Part shown: piece after piece, positions 62,828-64,000 of the stretch
How positions within the stretch are numbered: the first letter of the stretch is position 1
Layout: each line of letters opens with the position of its first letter
NCBI RefSeq assembly: GCF_003355475.1
Contig: NZ_CP031356.1
Span: 1,426,001-1,490,000, forward strand
Source: Brachybacterium saurashtrense
GTDB taxonomy: Bacteria; Actinomycetota; Actinomycetes; Actinomycetales; Dermabacteraceae
Direction: 5' to 3'
DNA length: 64,000 nt
Translations under genes and position numbers: made by a program
Notes under the pieces: model-generated
Told to the model about the DNA's origin: nothing
Seen by the model: the letters and a program-made list of their open reading frames with translations, nothing else
Database searches by the model: none

Positions 62828-64000
62828 CAGGCACCCCCCGTCGCGGGCGCCGGGAAGAGACCGTCGGGGCGACCTCGACCATCCCAGTTCAACAGGTTGA
62901 TCCGCACGCCGTCCGGGCGCTCGGGCGCGGCCTCCTGACGCTTGGTGGCGTAGCCCGGGCCGGCCATCCCGAGGGACTCCTCCGGCAGGGACATGGTCAT
63001 CCCCGGGCCGCCGGGCGCGTTCAGCGGGCAGTCGGTGCCGGTGGACTCGAGGTCGTGGGCCGATTCGTGGTGGCCCACGGGGATCACGTAGCGATCCTCG
63101 TACTTCGCGATCGCCAGCAGCCGATACATCTCCTGCATGCTCTCGCCGTCCATCCCCACCGCGTTCGCGATCCCCTCGCGAGGCTCGCGGCCCAGGTTGA
63201 TGTCGCGCATGTAGGAGCGCATCGCGGCCATGCGGTAGAGCACCCGCTCCACGGTGGGCACGTCGCCCGCGGTGAAGAGGTTCGCGAGGTACTCCACCGG
63301 GATACGCAGCGCGTCGATCGCGGCGAAGAGGTTCTCGGCATCCTCCGCGTCGTAGCCGGTGTCCCGCACCACGTCCACCACCGGGGAGAGCGGCGGGATA
63401 TACCAGACCATCGGCATCGTGCGGTACTCGGGGTGCAGCGGCAGCGCGACCTCGTAGTCCTTGATCAGTCGATAGGTGGGTGACCGCTGGGCCGCCAGCA
63501 GCCAGTCGTGCGGGATGCCTGCGGCCTTCGCGCCCGCGATCACCTCGGGATCGTTCGGGTCCAGGATCAGGTCGCGCTGGGCGCGGTAGAGCTCCTTCTC
63601 GTCGCGGGTGGAGGCCGCCTCGGTGACACGGTCGGCGTCATAGAGCACCAGACCGATGTAGCGCAGGCGCCCCACGCAGGTCTCCGCGCACACCGTCGGC
63701 TCCCCCTGCTCGATCCGGGGGTAGCAGAAAGTGCACTTCTCCGCCTTGCCGGTGCGGTGGTTGAAGTAGATCTTCTTGTACGGGCATCCGGTGATGCACA
63801 TGCGCCAGCCGCGGCAGCCGTCCTGGTCCACGAGCACGATGCCGTCCTCCTCGCGCTTGTAGATCGCGCCGGAGGGGCAGGAGGCCACGCAGGTGGGGTT
63901 CAGGCAGTGCTCGCAGATGCGGGGCAGGTAGAACATGAAGGTCTGGTCGAACTCGAAGGTGACCTTGTCCTCGATGCCCTTGAGCATCGGGTCCTTGTCC
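62827..64000 (-). CDS. narH: Respiratory nitrate reductase beta subunit NarH (partial, runs off right edge)
   Basis: NarH carries electrons from NarI to NarG through four iron-sulfur clusters on the cytoplasmic face. About 390 C-terminal residues are present; the start lies beyond the window. Cys clusters are seen in CEHCLNPTCVASCPSGAI, CRGWRMCITGCPYKK (with Trp in place of one Cys, as in NarH, which gives a 3Fe-4S cluster) and CTFCYPRIEQGEPTVCAETC. narG should lie just upstream, off the edge. It overlaps narJ as ATGA. Confidence 0.96.
   Translation of the reverse strand, partial: DKDPMLKGIEDKVTFEFDQTFMFYLPRICEHCLNPTCVASCPSGAIYKREEDGIVLVDQDGCRGWRMCITGCPYKKIYFNHRTGKAEKCTFCYPRIEQGEPTVCAETCVGRLRYIGLVLYDADRVTEAASTRDEKELYRAQRDLILDPNDPEVIAGAKAAGIPHDWLLAAQRSPTYRLIKDYEVALPLHPEYRTMPMVWYIPPLSPVVDVVRDTGYDAEDAENLFAAIDALRIPVEYLANLFTAGDVPTVERVLYRMAAMRSYMRDINLGREPREGIANAVGMDGESMQEMYRLLAIAKYEDRYVIPVGHHESAHDLESTGTDCPLNAPGGPGMTMSLPEESLGMAGPGYATKRQEAAPERPDGVRINLLNWDGRGRPDGLFPAPATGGA

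Overview
The window is high-GC DNA (roughly 70% or more in the conserved part) from an actinomycete of the order Micrococcales. Brachybacterium or a close relative is my best guess, from protein similarity as I remember it and from gene order (rne-rplU-rpmA-obg-proB-proA-nadD-rsfS; thiL-DUF3515-ddl-gpsA-plsC-murA-leuDC; recG-rpmB). No database search was possible. The window has two parts: an acquired island at 1-11985 and a conserved chromosomal backbone from the tRNA-Ala gene at 11986 to the right edge.

Island (1-11985). From left to right it holds a type I DNA methyltransferase hsdM cut by the window edge (minus strand) and a lone small HTH protein (plus). Next is a tightly coupled minus-strand operon of four genes: a DUF6414-like protein, a ClpB-type AAA+ ATPase, an OLD-family ATPase/TOPRIM nuclease and a UvrD-type helicase. 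The last two are the two parts of a Gabija-type defence system, and the first two look like added modules. This is the most interesting locus in the window. Upstream of it are poorly coding, apparently decayed ORFs, the C-terminal scrap of a MobF-type conjugative relaxase, a damaged IS3-family element, and a large serine recombinase that has lost its catalytic N-terminus. The recombinase remnant ends at the 3' end of tRNA-Ala. I read the whole as the wreck of an integrative conjugative element that still carries its defence cargo.

Backbone (11986-64000). The minus-strand block 12112-22271 covers RNA, ribosome and proline genes: a histidine phosphatase, rsfS, a membrane protein, nadD, proA, proB, obg, rpmA, rplU and rne. 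Divergent from it, cydABCD encodes cytochrome bd oxidase and its assembly ABC transporter, followed by a DevS-like kinase that converges on a DevR-like regulator. Minus-strand housekeeping genes follow: mutM, rnc, DUF177, coaD, an HNH/DUF222 protein, rsmD and recG, then plus-strand rpmB. The block 41144-49753 joins thiamine, peptidoglycan and phospholipid genes (thiL, ddl, gpsA, plsC, murA) to leuCD, with the divergent IclR-type regulator ndgR. Three tRNA genes (Glu, Glu, Gln) lie behind gltX.

The right end holds a FAH-family hydrolase, an LLM flavin oxidoreductase, a secreted trypsin-like protease and a Ski2-like helicase. Next comes a small secreted protein whose mature part consists only of VEVNPQ and KSTLRF repeats. 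Last is narH-narJ-narI with a DUF6457 gene, the end of a respiratory nitrate reductase operon. Cytochrome bd, nitrate reductase and the kinase/regulator pair together point to growth at low oxygen.
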